Shown piece after piece: positions 1 through 10,737 of a stretch of 64,000 bases of DNA (positions are counted from its first letter, which is position 1; each line of letters opens with the position of its first letter). The stretch covers positions 6,636,501 to 6,700,500 of the forward strand of contig NC_088313.1 in assembly GCF_910592395.1 (NCBI RefSeq), read 5' to 3'. Below the pieces are notes generated by a model. The model had not been told where the DNA came from, ran no database searches, and saw nothing but the letters and a program-made list of their open reading frames with translations. This DNA comes from Lineus longissimus. Its lineage: Eukaryota > Nemertea > Pilidiophora > Heteronemertea > Lineidae. Made by a program: the position numbers and the translations under genes.

Positions 1-1211
1 CATGATTATACACTTTATGATAATTTTGATGAGAACCTTTAATTTCGTTCAAAGGCTATCATTCCAGAGATTTTTCTGAGGAAAATATATCGTAGTCAGT
101 AATTGTACTATCTGTATCTATTAGAAAATACATAGTAAGTGATCTTAATGTTTTTATACTTGGTTTTCTTGCTTTTTAATGTATTTGTACGGATTCATTT
201 TACGTCAGTCAAAGCACCAAAAGAGGCGAATTTTGCATTTCGAGACACTTTAGGCAATAGCTTTGTTCGAAAAAGACTAATAAGGGTCTAATTTGTTAGC
301 CAACTCCTTGAGACACAAAATGATGTCGTGCCTTTTCCACAAGCTAGCTTGCCAAATTAAAGTGCAAATAGACCTTAATTACTTATTTCTGTCCAAAGTT
401 AGGCCTCTTTTTGTCTAAGAGGTTTAGAAATGCAAAACCTGCCTCATTTGGTAATATTAGTGGTAATGGGTGTCCCCACGACTCGATCATCTGACTAGTC
501 ACGGATAGTCGGACCTAAGATCTTGGATCTCAATGCCAATTGTCAACTGAGATATCCTTGATCTACGATTGTTTTATCCTTACTAATATCTGTCACAATA
601 ACCTATATCTAAAGATGATGAGCAAATGTCAATAAACATGAATAAGTAGGGACAAGTCCTGATGCAGGGCGGTCAAACAATCTTTGGAGGACACCATGTA
701 CTTTTTCTACACTGAAAAAATTAACATGAAAATCATACAGCCGACGCAGAGGCATGTCAAATGCCTGTGCCGTCATTTTACAAACCGCATTCATTAAACA
801 CCAAAATACCAATTGCTACAATCAAATTGTTGCTCTTTTTGTGCCCAATATCTTCAGGATGTTCAGGAAGTCAGCTGAATGGACCATGGGAGATCTTTGC
901 GTCCTTGCGGATAAGAAGACGAACGATCATCCTGCCTTACTTAGGCGTTTTTAAATCATTCAGACTGATTGCAAACTCTCGTATAGTTGCCATATTAGAG
1001 TTGGAACAAACCGTTCACCGGGTAGAGATATCTTGCGGCTGAGTACTTATCTATCTCCATTGGAGTTGGCATATTAAAGTTGGAATCATGTCCATCAGAG
1101 TTGGCACTATTATAGAGTTGGAGCGTAACAGTGCTCGCAAGTAGCGGTCACCGTGTCCGCCATTGTTTCTAGCTCAGAATTACGCCACAGCAGCACCCTG
1201 CTCGCCGTCCA
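1..1211. other. Intergenic, no gene recognised
   Basis: AT-rich sequence with no reading frame that resembles a known family. The only structure I see is a degenerate short motif of the form GTTGGCATATTARAGTTGGA occurring three times, at about 986-1005, 1065-1084 and 1100-1122. Confidence 0.5.
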
Positions 1212-1228
1212 CACTCAATGGTGTATCG

Positions 1229-1355
1229 CCATTTCGCCTATAACCATTTCGCCTATTACCCATTTCGCCTACTAGCCATTTCGCCTACTTGTCAATTCGC
1301 CTACAAGCCATTTCGCCTATTTGCCTTTTCGCCTACTAGCCATTTCGTCTACTTT
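1229..1355 (+). repeat. Left minisatellite arm, CCATTTCGCCTA units
   Basis: About eight imperfect head-to-tail copies of CCATTTCGCCTA separated by variable 3-4 bp spacers (TAA, TTA, CTA, CTT, CAA, TTT). Later units are more degenerate. The array is the left inverted arm of the surrounding element. Confidence 0.9.
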
Positions 1356-2051
1356 TACTGCTATTTTTGTTTTTTTATGAATTTGAAGGAAAGTAGGACT
1401 TTCTGGATATTTGTATTGAATAGAGGTGGTTTGAGGCGAATATTTAGCTGGCAGATAGGAGTACGGTCACTATACATCAGGCGGCGCTATTGACTACAAT
1501 ACTATGAATTATGGAACATTATGCACTATTTGTCAACCTATTTTTTGATAATCCATACGTTTGTAGTCATTAGCCCCACCTGTGGTATAGTGACTGTACT
1601 CATATCTGCCAGATACATGTGACCAATGAAGCTCTCTTTAAATCCCCCCCTTACAAGTATTTCTACCACCGAAGCCATTTTCTTCAGTTTCCTATTGTCT
1701 GTGAATCCTTTTATATGCTTAATTAGTTTGCTTATGTTGTGTGACACACTTTATAGTGATCCAAATAATCCAGTAATTAATCTAGTAACCAAATTAGAGC
1801 TTCAACAACAACAAATTAGTGTATGATGATTGGGACTCTAAAAGGGAAATGGGATACAATCCTCTGCAACAGGCCTACATAGGGCCAAACATATATTTTT
1901 GACAGATACCAAATAAATGTGGTGGATTTGCAAATCCTCTGCAACAGTAGGTTTAAGACCTGATAACATGTATTTTTTACTTATACTGGTATCAATATGG
2001 AGGATTTAAAACAAATATATTCAGAATTATGTGAAATGGCATTTTCTGTAT

Positions 2052-2219
2052 GTAGGCGAAATGGCAGTAGGCGAAATGGCGAGTAGGCGAAATGGTGGGT
2101 AGGCGAAATGGCAGGTAGGCGAAATGGCAAGTAGGCGAAATTGGAAATAGGCGAAATGGCTGTAGGCGAAATGACTCCAGGCGAAATGGCTGTAGGCAAA
2201 ATGATTGTAGGCGAAATGG
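2052..2219 (-). repeat. Right minisatellite arm, inverted TAGGCGAAATGG units
   Basis: About eleven copies of TAGGCGAAATGG with 2-4 bp spacers, the reverse complement of the left arm. Arm lengths differ, as expected for tandem units that expand and contract independently. Confidence 0.9.
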
Positions 2220-2254
2220 CGATAAACCCACTCAATAGCCTAAGATACACACTA

Positions 2255-3660
2255 TTACGTTAGAACGAAAGATCGACAGTTCGATGGAAACGCTAAAAAA
2301 CGAATTCGGAAAAATAATTGATACTAAAATAAGCGCTGTGAAGGAAGAACTGCAATCAGAAGTAGCAACAAAAGTTGGTTATCTGGAATGTGAGATTTAA
2401 AAAAGTGTTTAAAAAACACAGGGCGTGGTGTGGACGTGTATCATTACTATGATAAAGGCTATTCAGGACTGGGAATAAAGCAACGTCATGTCATTACAAT
2501 TTGTAAGGGTCATCTATTTGATTATGGTCAAATATTGGTCCTTGGTAATTAGTCGAAAAGTGATTCCAGCTTGGCAATTAGGTGAACGTTGATGAGAACC
2601 GTTGGACCCTGTTTGGACTTGTTGTTACCAGGAGCATCGTGGGCTTGGTGGATCAACAATTGTCATTTGCCGATAGGAAATATCCTGTATAGCCAAATAA
2701 ATGCGATACATGTTATGCCAACTTCCCACACTTCTTTCGGTCCTCACTTTCCATTCCTGTTGGGACCTGATTGAAACAATGATGGCAAGCAGCATGGCGG
2801 AGCACATCCAGGGTGTTCGGAGATGACATGAACGGCTGCACAACATCAAAACTGCATTGAGGTGTTTTAACCATCTTTACCATAATCATATCTGCAGACA
2901 ATTCAATAATTGTCATTGTCAATTTGGCGATGGAAGATATCGTGTAGCGCCAGATATCGTGTAACTTCAGACTCTGGACGCCCTAAAAATGTCTTGGCAT
3001 CGTCCATGTCCGTATGAAAGCTCAGGCGGAGTATAACACTCGTATTGTTTCTAATCTAGAGGATCGTTTAGTTGATAACGAAGCACGATCTCGTAGGAAT
3101 AATTTAGTGTTCCTTGGTGTTCCTGAGAACCCAAACGAGGACTGTGAGAAAACAGTACGGGATGTTTGAAGGTACGAATTCAAATTGCCCGAGAAAATTG
3201 TGAGAGGAATAGTGTTTCATAGAGTACATAGAAACCCCAGTGGGGAAACATGGTCAGGTAACCGACCTCGATCGATCACTGCGGCATTCACGGACTTCAA
3301 AGATAGGAGTTCGGTGTTTTCCGCTAGATTTGACTGTCGTGATAGGAACATGCGTATCATCGACGATTACTCGATGGAACTACGTGATAAGCGGCGCGCC
3401 CTCTATGAGAGGTGCTACGAAATAAAAGGAATGAACCCAAGCGCCATCGTGTTTGTTACGCATGACAAGTATATCTACGAGAACGATTGTGTATAAACTG
3501 ATCGAAGGCGAGGTTAAAATTGTAGGAAAATCAAGTCAAAATCTGAAACGACAACAACGACGAGTTCCTGAACGTAAACCAACCGGTACGAGATCCAATC
3601 ACAGATCCCGGACTCCAACTCGCGGTGGTTCAGACAATAGTATAGCGGGAAGAATGTATA
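2255..3660 (+). pseudogene. LINE ORF1 fragment, interrupted
   Basis: Two pieces of one LINE-type ORF1. The first (about 2255-2400) translates to a coiled-coil-like stretch rich in E, K and L (ETLKNEFGKIIDTKISAVKE). The second (from about 3012) reads through RRNNLVFLGVPEN, RPRSITAAFTDFKDRSSV and a basic tail, the layout of animal LINE ORF1 proteins with a central RNA-binding domain. It is broken by a TGA near 3168, a frameshift near 3480 and about 600 bp of unrelated sequence between the pieces. At about 3660 the reading frame passes directly into an ORF2 C-terminal segment, so the middle of the element is deleted. It is a dead fragment; the exact clade is not resolved. Confidence 0.6.
2401..3011. 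other. Insertion splitting the LINE ORF1
   Basis: About 600 bp separating the two ORF1 pieces. It contains two related stretches around 2658-2700 and 2905-2955 (AATTGTCATT followed by a gatat/aatat motif and a cctgtatagcc/cgtgtagcgcc end) but no clear terminal repeats or coding potential. Confidence 0.4.
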
Positions 3661-4130
3661 AAAGTACATACAATAAACACCAAAACGGTCAAAACCTCAA
3701 ATGGGTCACTTTTGTCAAAAGTATTTTGGAACTTTGTGGGCTCGGGGACATCTGGCTCACACAGATGTTCCCCAATGTTAATTATCTAGGAGAAGTTGTT
3801 AGAAGACGACTGCAGGACCAGTATCTCCAAGAATGGCGCAATACTTTGATAAATTCTCCAAAATCTTTAATTCATGGAGAGATTATAAGATTTCATGGGG
3901 TTTGAGAACTATCTCGTTTGTCTGCCTCAAGTCCAACGTATATTACTGTGTACGTTTAGATGCACGATCCATACCCAATAGAATTAGGAAGACATAACAA
4001 CACTCCACAACAAGAATGTACATGTAATAAATGTAACCTTGGAATAATTTCACCAGGTCCTTGTATGCCCCTTCTTTTCAAACGTTGACGCAAATTACAT
4101 CCCAGCCAAGTTCCACAGATATCCAAATTT
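3661..4130 (+). pseudogene. LINE ORF2 C-terminal fragment
   Basis: The frame reads WVTFVKSILELCGLGDIWLTQ then LQDQYLQEWRNTL, matching the region after the reverse transcriptase in CR1-like animal LINEs. With frame changes it continues into a cysteine-containing tail (ECTCNKCNLGIISPG at about 4012-4056), like the C-terminal zinc-binding end of those proteins. It lies upstream of an RT fragment on the same strand, the reverse of the normal order, so it belongs to a rearranged or separate copy. Confidence 0.55.
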
Positions 4131-4765
4131 ATCTAATTATGTAAAACTTTGGAACTGATTTATACATGAATGTCAAAGATGTGGACCCGTGGTTAAGTTT
4201 ATCAATTTTGCTTTATGCTGATGATACAGTTTTGGTTGCTGACAGATGCGGCTGGTCTCCAACGTAGCTTAAATGAGTTAGTTGATTATTGTAAAGAATG
4301 GAAATTAATTATAAACCAAACAAAGACAAAAGCTATAGTTTTTGAAAGCCGACGTTCTGCTAACCATCCAGTATTTTTTATTGACGGTGAAGCTATTGAA
4401 ACCGTTTCGGAATTCAAATACCTATGCGTTATTTTCAACTACAATGGTTCATTTGCAAAGTGCCGTAAGGCACTGAGTGACCAAGGCAGAAAAGCATTGT
4501 TTTATCTATTGAACAGAGTGGGAGAACAATCTTTAGATATTGATATAGCACTACAGTTATTTGATGCGACCGTAGCTTCTAGACTGACCTTTGGTAGCGA
4601 GATTTTGGGGTTCTAGAACCTCAATGCAATAGAAAGATTGCATCTGCTATTCTGTAAATATGTACTTCAGTTAAAGCGTTCAACACCGAACGCTATTGTA
4701 TATGGAGAGTTGGGTAGATTTCCATTGTATATCAATGTTAAAGTCAAGATGGGAAAATTCTGGAA
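4130..4765 (+). pseudogene. LINE reverse transcriptase fragment (YADD)
   Basis: Starts just before LLYADDTVLVAD, the RT motif C. It continues through the thumb-like stretch CKEWKLIINQTKTKAIVF, SEFKYLCVIFNYNGSF and RLTFGSEILGF. After a frame change come IERLHLLFCKYVLQLKRSTP and NAIVYGELGRFPLYINVKVK. These are hallmarks of the RT end and connection region of CR1-like LINEs. The upstream RT motifs and the 3' end are missing. It stops at a hairpin repeat. Confidence 0.7.
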
Positions 4766-4770
4766 AAAAA

Positions 4771-4878
4771 CTGGTCCTGCAGGAGCAAACTCACCTTCAC
4801 CACTAAGTGGTGAAGGTGAGTTTGCTAGTGGTGAAGGTGAGTTAGTGGTGAAGGTGAGTTTGCTCCTGCAGGACCAGG
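4771..4878. repeat. Perfect inverted repeat with internal tandem GGTGAAGGTGAG units
   Basis: CTGGTCCTGCAGGAGCAAAC on the left is matched by its exact reverse complement on the right, with arms of about 35 bp. The loop side holds three copies of GTGGTGAAGGTGAGTT. The arms can form a long stable hairpin. It sits exactly between two oppositely oriented LINE fragments, so it may be a tiny fold-back element or a rearrangement product. Confidence 0.8.
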
Positions 4879-4899
4879 GTTTTTTTTATATTTCGATTA

Positions 4900-5290
4900 T
4901 TACATCTATTACATTAATGATCATTACCTTGCTTTGTTGCTCTAATGCTGCATAATATTGGGCTATGAACATCTGAAACGGCTCAAAACTCTTGACTTCA
5001 CATTTAGTAAAGTAAGCAAAGAAAATAAGTCAGACAAGACCAGAAAATAATCGACCACGTGCCTACTATAACCCTTATTCACCAATACCTATGTCTGCAC
5101 CCACTACCGTTAACAATCATCAAGTTGTGTTCTTTCAATAACTCAATGAAACGATATCCAAAATTATTTACACTCTTGTCCTTGTTACATCTTTTCAAAA
5201 TATGATCATGATTATTCCCTAATATCACCTCGATATCATTTTCAGCATTCATATTTTCTAAATGTTGTCTTTCCAATAGCTCCAAATCAT
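4900..5290 (-). pseudogene. LINE endonuclease-domain fragment
   Basis: On the minus strand, 5285-5079 reads VNNFGYRFIELLKEHNLMIVNG, the conserved stretch after the GDFN motif of APE-type LINE endonucleases. In other frames downstream it gives VVDYFLVLSDLFSLL, resembling the SVIDYF region before SDH. The GDFN motif itself is altered to GNNHD. Stops and frameshifts make it non-functional. Confidence 0.55.
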
Positions 5291-6755
5291 AATTTACAAT
5301 TTCGAGAAGCTCTTAAACAATAATAAATACTAATAATAATAAATACCGGATATTATAGTGCCTTGTACAAGCTAAACATGCTCCAAGGCACTTTACAATG
5401 GAGTTAGAAGCAAATATTTGGATTTAACAGTTTGATAGTGGTAAAACAGATAGATTAAAAAAAATTGAGTCCCTAAAACATAGATGGCAGATTCGGAATA
5501 TAAGTCTATGTAGCTACCAACTAAAGGCTTCTCAGAACAAATGGGTTTTAAGTGATTGTCTGAAAGTTGACACAATGTCAGATGTCTTTAAACATGGTCC
5601 CTTGCATGGTCGTACTCAGGGCATCAGACTCGCCCTAAAAGGTCACATGGCATACGATAGATCTATCCCAGGCCAAGTAAAACTCCAAGGAGTTCTGTCC
5701 AATCTTATGCATTCAGTGTCTCTATTTGAAGGTGCAAACTGCCCCTAACACCATTGTCCCTAACACCATTCAGAGCCACAAGTAGGCCTAATCCTTAGAT
5801 CTCCTTAGCTACCCTGTTTTGGGTTGGAATACCTGTGTGAGTCCTCAACCACGAGCCTTCAGCGTTGGCTTAGCCACATTGTTCGTAGTTAGCCCATGAC
5901 TCGTCCACCTCACCAGTTAAGTACCCGCACAACTGAGGACAGGTTGTGCCTTTGAGAGCGACTGTCTTGTCTTCACGCTCTTGGCGATCGCACTGGCATC
6001 CTCTGGCGAATACACAGCCGAGCAGACGAATCGAGCGATATTCCTTGGGTATTTTACTATCGAGGTAAAAACGGTGAGAAAGTTCCATTTGTAATACTGC
6101 GACAGTATTGCAACGGTATACTAATACTACATCCAACAACAACTTTTAAAGCGGCATATCATGCAATAAAACTGAATATAACCGATTGATACTCAATCCC
6201 AGAATGCACAATAACAGGGGTACTTACATTTCCTAAGTAATACTGACGCAGCATTTTTCAAGTTTCTATCATAAAGCCTGGCAGGATACCATGATGTATC
6301 ATGTGTTATACTTCACATTTGATATCCAATACAATTGCTTTGTATTCTTCAGTATAACACATTGATACGAATGAATCTAGTATAATTAGATATACATCTC
6401 AGTATACTAGGGGTAAAGAATATGCTGCGATACACTGATCATTATATTCGGAATATATACCATCTCAGGGTATCCCAGTATAATCTAATTATAACTCATA
6501 TCACAGCTAGAATACTGATCACAGTAAAACAAAATCAGCTGAGTATTTCAACCCATTTCGTGCAGTGATAGTGGATTTGTTACTTTAAAAAAATATATCA
6601 CAGGTCCGTATGTACGTTCAAATGTTTTCAAGGATAGAACACTTTTCAACTATCAAGTGAAAAAATGCATTGGCAGAATATTTTTTCTGCTACACTACAG
6701 GGTATCTCATTAAAAAGTTAATCCGGGCGAAATGTGTTGATATTTTTAAACCATT
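5291..6755. other. Intergenic, no gene recognised
   Basis: Includes an AAT-rich simple stretch at about 5318-5345 and a TA-rich stretch with many GTATAC/AGTATA words at 6290-6500. A minus-strand frame at 5870-6142 matches nothing I know. I see no RNA gene. Confidence 0.4.
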
Positions 6756-6759
6756 CATT

Positions 6760-7350
6760 GTACAGCTTTTGACGTTGCAGCAGAGTAAAGTAGAAGCTAT
6801 GACCTTTGTGTTGATACCATCGTGACGTCCATGCAGTCACGCATGACTGAGCACCATGGACTTTAAAATGACAGGCAGAAATGAACTCGTTCCAAATTCA
6901 ATGCAGTTGTCGTCACACTTGGTTCATTATCAATGGTTCATTAATTTAATAGTGTTATGTCATAACTGGGAGGGGTATTTTCAGGCGCTTATGGTGGGCA
7001 AAGGTGGTACTCCAGCTCATCGCCTTCACGCAGTTCAGGAAACCTTGACGGCCACTGCTTTGTTCGGAGAACGAGTAATCGCGCTGAAGCACCCAGTGGA
7101 GTGGCCACCAAGGTCACCCTATTTTGCTCCCTGTGATATTTTTCTTTGGGGGTACCTGAAGAACAAGGTTTATGAGACTCCAGTTCAAGGTCTAGCAGAA
7201 GTAAGAGCTCGCATAATTCGGGAGATCAATGTGTTGAGGGAAAATCCAGAGATGGTGGTGACGAGGGCTTTTCAGGATATGTGCCCACGTTGTCAAATGC
7301 GTCCAAAGAGGAGGGGGGGGGGGGGGGTCCCGGGGCATAAATTGTAAAAA
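6760..7350 (+). pseudogene. Mariner-like transposase C-terminal remnant
   Basis: From about 6990 the frame reads GKGGTPAHRLHAVQETLT, VEWPPRSPYFAPCDIFLWGY, LKNKVYETPVQGLAEVRARI and LRENPEMVVTRAFQDMCPRC. These match the C-terminal half of Tc1/mariner (IS630-type) transposases: the PAHR block, then WPPRSPDLxPCDFFLWG with the last catalytic aspartate. The N-terminal helix-turn-helix and first catalytic residues are absent, and a G-run near 7311-7327 has corrupted the tail. I found no terminal inverted repeat pair, so it is an old copy. Confidence 0.75.
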
Positions 7351-7403
7351 AAGGTTGAATTCCGAACTGCTTTGTTCATTGTAGTGTGGGTCACAGCATA
7401 ATA

Positions 7404-7531
7404 GGGAGTTTTCGCAAAGCTCCCGAAACATCAATGCGAACGCCTATTCCATTGTTCGACATCGATATCAGGAGGTCGAACAATGACATAGGCGTCCACT
7501 TTGACGCTTCGGGGTATTTGCGAAAGCTCCC
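7404..7531. mobile_element. 128-bp MITE
   Basis: GGGAGTTTTCGCAAAGCTCC on the left matches GGGAGCTTTCGCAAATACCC, the reverse complement of the right end. The similarity continues for about 57 bp, so the element is nearly all inverted repeat, meeting at GTTCGAC/GTCGAAC. No open reading frame. A decayed relative lies at 16044-16135. Confidence 0.8.
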
Positions 7532-7907
7532 TTGCCTAAATTCTCATACCCCGTGATTCACTGCTGTTCGGGGAAGTAGGTAGAAACTACATTGGTAGTA
7601 TGGCATGCCAAAGCGGAATTTATTCAGGACAGATGTTTTACATCAGGACTGAATCTTATGCCAGAATCAGGCAACAAATTTCGAAACCGTACAAAAATTT
7701 CTCTCAGGAAAAAAAATTGACAACAACAGGTGAAATATTCCTAATCTTATAATAATTGTATTTACGTCAGAATATTTCATTTTCAAGTTTTAAATATTTT
7801 TGGTCGGTACCGTAAAACACGCCAGGATTTAGTTTTCGTCCAGAATTTTTACGACCGTCCTGACTCCTGCAGAACGCAAACAGATGACGTCATCATCTAT
7901 CTTATCT
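7532..7907. other. Intergenic, nothing recognised
   Basis: AT-rich sequence without coding similarity or repeats that I can identify. Confidence 0.4.
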
Positions 7908-9490
7908 ACGATTGGTTAAAGGAATTGGCGGCTTTTTATTGCAGCATGTTTGTTCTTCCTCTGGTTCACCAGTAAAATATTTTTCTAAACGCGTTTGATG
8001 CTTTTCCAATTTTGTTACATCTCTTAGATAGTAGAAAAACGCGTGTATTTGTAGTCGAATGAACCATCGACGTATATTGGCTGAGACACTCGGATTTACG
8101 CCATATATACTTCGATGCACGGATATCAGCAATTCGACGTAGATGAAAGCACGTGAAAATGTACATTTGCATATCAAAGAACCCGGAAAAAGCGCTACGA
8201 CTATGTGCAAATGTTATAAAAAGTGAACATGTATCTACAGAATCTACCAAATTACTGTATTCTTTATGTTGCTGTACAGTGTTTATATGCACCAAATTCA
8301 AAATCAACTAAGAAATAAAGTCATATTTGGACATTATTGACGAGAAAATCGCAAAGCCGGCATCTTCCACCGTCAATATTATTGTCACGCGCAGTTATAA
8401 ATCTCCTCACCAGAGAGTCGTTCTTCACCCCAGTCTTTTACCCCTGGCAGCAATATGTGAGGAGGTGACTGAAGAAGATTAGATAAAAACACAAATTACA
8501 TCAAATTTCTCACTAGGGTTATTCCGTTGGTGATTGATAATATTCTTTTGTAATTTCAGACAGATGATTCTCTTGATGCTCTTTTTTCGTCACGGCAAAT
8601 TTGACGATGTTAAAAAGTGCGCCGTATTGCACAACATAGCGCCGTTGTTGTCAGCGGTTTACACATGTAACATGCAATTACATGTTTTCGTGAGGTGATG
8701 TAATCTCTAAACCTATTTTTAGACTGTTTAAAACGAGCCGTCTTCGAAATCAAGTTGGTTTCGAAACGTCCTCCAAAGTCACTTGAGATTTTAACCAATT
8801 TCCGTCTACCGATTTGGCTTTAAAATATGTTTTTCATCAACCGCAAAGGGTACTTGTTGAAATGGTAGTGTTTTCAAAGCAATTCATGTTATGGTTTAAG
8901 TGCATGCACTGTGTTTATCACGTACTCGATACGAATACGTTTTTCTGAGTAATGGCCGCTGATGAGGGAATTAAGACGGTAAAAGAAAGCTTCTTTCAAG
9001 TATTTTTTCTTTTATCGTCTACAGTTTTAAGACTAGTGTATTTGTTATTTCTAGTACACACAAGTCCTGGCACAAAAGACCTTCCCCGCCACGTGAGTGC
9101 ACGCCGAGATCCGAGTCATGTCACCCCGCTATCAAGACGCAGCAATACGTCCATTTATCGTCGCAGTTGCGGGGTAATCAAGCGAAATCAGCGTGATGTC
9201 GGAAAAATCGATATTATCACCAAGACGTCACAAGCTGCAATATAGATCCTAACTCCAGGAAGCGTCTGACGAGTGCATCGTTCCACGTGGAAAGGGTCGA
9301 TGCATGGAGGGCTAACTCGAGTCAAATCGGAGTCATCATCAGAAATGCGCGATAATTCAGTCAGATTTTGAATGTTTCCTTTTTTGTGCAATTTGTTGAT
9401 GGAAACTTCTTAATAATAGAATAGGAGGTGACTGGGCAGCCGACAGCTGGGTAATATTGCCCTTAATAATGCCAATGGTCCTTTAAGGAC
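7908..9490. repeat. Dispersed repeat copy 1 (related to 22411-22960)
   Basis: Three blocks here, about 7910-8045, 9055-9245 and 9415-9480, are collinear with one continuous block at 22411-22960 inside GPCR B. Shared landmarks are GGCGGCTTTTTATTG, TTTGATGCTTTTCCAATTTT, CACGCCGAGATCCGAGT, GATGTCGGAAAAATCGATAT and GACTGGGCAGCCGAC. About 1 kb of extra sequence at 8045-9055 splits this copy. The blocks are non-coding as far as I can see. The frames at 8952-9245 and 22488-22961 are not conserved with each other beyond the DNA. Confidence 0.65.
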
Positions 9491-9889
9491 ACGTCATCAT
9501 TTTTGTGGTCACGTGACCATTGGGAGAAGTTTTTGTCCTGCCCACTAAACTGGAACGAGTGGTGTCCTGGCGCATTTATTCTTAGATAAAAAATGTTTCA
9601 GAAGGATTTTTTTTCCAGCAAAATACAGATTTTTTTATTCTGTGAAGTAACTTTCAAATTCATTTTGCTGTGAAATAGCCCTGAACAAGAGCCCGCAATT
9701 TCTACTAGAAAAATGGCTTCCTGCGTTGAAAATTAATTTCCTGAGTAAATTCTTCTTTGGCATGCATGCCATACATCGGAGTCTCGGAGTGGCTCCCGAT
9801 CGGTCACACGTGCGTATGTTATAGACACACGCCAAAATGAGCCGTTCGGTGTCCAAAACTCGAGATAATGACTAGCGGAGAGTCTTTAA
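9491..9889. other. Spacer with GPCR-flank-like sequence
   Basis: No gene. From about 9778 it resembles the sequence that adjoins exon 1 of GPCR A (14640-14810) and B (23960-24120) on their 3' side: GAGTGG(C/T)TCCCGAT, GTGCGTATG, TGAGCCGTTCGGT. Confidence 0.5.
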
Positions 9890-10140
9890 CTCAATGAAAT
9901 TGAAACTCCGTGAAATTATATTTCATCTAATACTTTTTTTATTTACAACCATATTTTATGGTATCGACAATTGCCATTCCAGCCATACAAAGGACGGTCG
10001 AAAACCTCCTATTTCACTTTCACGCGGGTCAACAGGCTTCCACTTAAAGAGATCAAAAGGTTGTGCGATCTACTGCACATATCCAGTGTGGGGATTTGGA
10101 CAATGGCAACATATCACTGTCCGCTATATGGTAACCGAAG
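9890..10140 (-). pseudogene. GPCR exon 1 fragment, donor site lost
   Basis: Minus-strand similarity to the first coding exon (TM1-TM2) of GPCR A: shared words TGAAATTGAAACTCCGTGAA, ACAATTGCCATTCC and GGTCGAAAAC. The exon end reads CAATTTCATTGAG where the intact genes have CAATTTCAGTGAG, so the GT donor is lost. The exon is also shortened between TM2 and the N terminus. No exon 2 or 3 lies downstream before GPCR A ends, so this is a leftover of an incomplete tandem duplication. Confidence 0.6.
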
Positions 10141-10379
10141 CGGCTAGCAGACCACTGCAAATAAATTGAAAGCACAGACAGATTCAACCACGAATATGTC
10201 ATGTTCTATGGCACTCGACGTGGATTTGCTGGTTGGTATTTCTAGTTCTATTTAGGTTTATATTGATGAAGCTGTCCTGAAGAAGTAGATTAATCAGTGG
10301 TTTTGTAGCTCTATGCCAAATAAATGGCGCAATTTACGCTTATTACTACCATGATTGCCTAAGTTGTAGAGATTATTGA

Positions 10380-10672
10380 ACGGACTGTGTTGTGTAGCAT
10401 ATGTACACCAGAATAGGAAGATGTGATTACAAGCGCTTGGCTCAAAGTGTCCTATAAAGTGACTTAAAATGCAAACATATACAGCGGACTGTCCGCTATG
10501 GTACCTTTGTGCACCTGTGTGACGGTCCGCTATTGCTACACCATAAACAGAGCGGAAAGTATACCAGATATTACTGCATTCTAAGTCACTTTATGAAACA
10601 CTTAGGGCCAAGCACTTGTTATCACTACTTCCTATTCTAGTGTACATGCTACACAACAAAGCACATCCATTC
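10380..10672. mobile_element. MITE-like inverted repeat just 3' of GPCR A
   Basis: Left arm (TGTGTTGTGTAGCAT, GAATAGGAAG, CTTGGCTCAAAGTGT, AAAGTGACTTA) is matched in order by the reverse complement of the right arm (TTGTTGTGTAGCATGTACAC, GAATAGGAAG, CTTGGCCCTAAGTGT, AAAGTGACTTA). Arms are about 120 bp around a centre near 10515. It ends about 65 bp before the GPCR A stop codon, so it may lie in that gene's 3' UTR. Confidence 0.75.
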
Positions 10673-10737
10673 ACAACTTCTCTTCTCCTTACTGAATGAG
10701 GTTTGGTTCCACCAAACACATTAATAGCTTGATGGTC

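Larger units (their letters stand above)
1220..2228. mobile_element. Fold-back-like nonautonomous transposon with minisatellite inverted ends
   Basis: A 1009-bp element bounded by a perfect 8-bp direct repeat CACTCAAT (1212-1219 and 2229-2236). Its termini are inverted: GGTGTATCGCCATTTCGCC on the left against GGTTTATCGCCATTTCGCC as the reverse complement of the right, one mismatch. Inside each end is an array of a roughly 15-bp unit, CCATTTCGCCTA plus a 3-bp spacer, about 8 units on the left and 11 on the right in opposite orientation. The interior (about 1370-2050) carries no recognisable protein and a short direct repeat containing ATCCTCTGCAACAG (near 1857 and 1933). An 8-bp target duplication is typical of hAT- and P-like transposases, so mobilisation in trans is likely. 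The assignment to a superfamily is inference. Confidence 0.8.

Noticed and set aside
4130-5290. Twin-primed 5' inversion of one LINE copy
   Set aside because: Twin priming leaves the inverted 5' part upstream of the sense 3' part. Here the sense RT fragment comes first, has no 3' end, and the inverted endonuclease lies downstream.
5870-6142. 90-codon minus-strand frame
   Set aside because: No recognisable motif, no neighbouring exon, and expected by chance in this much sequence.
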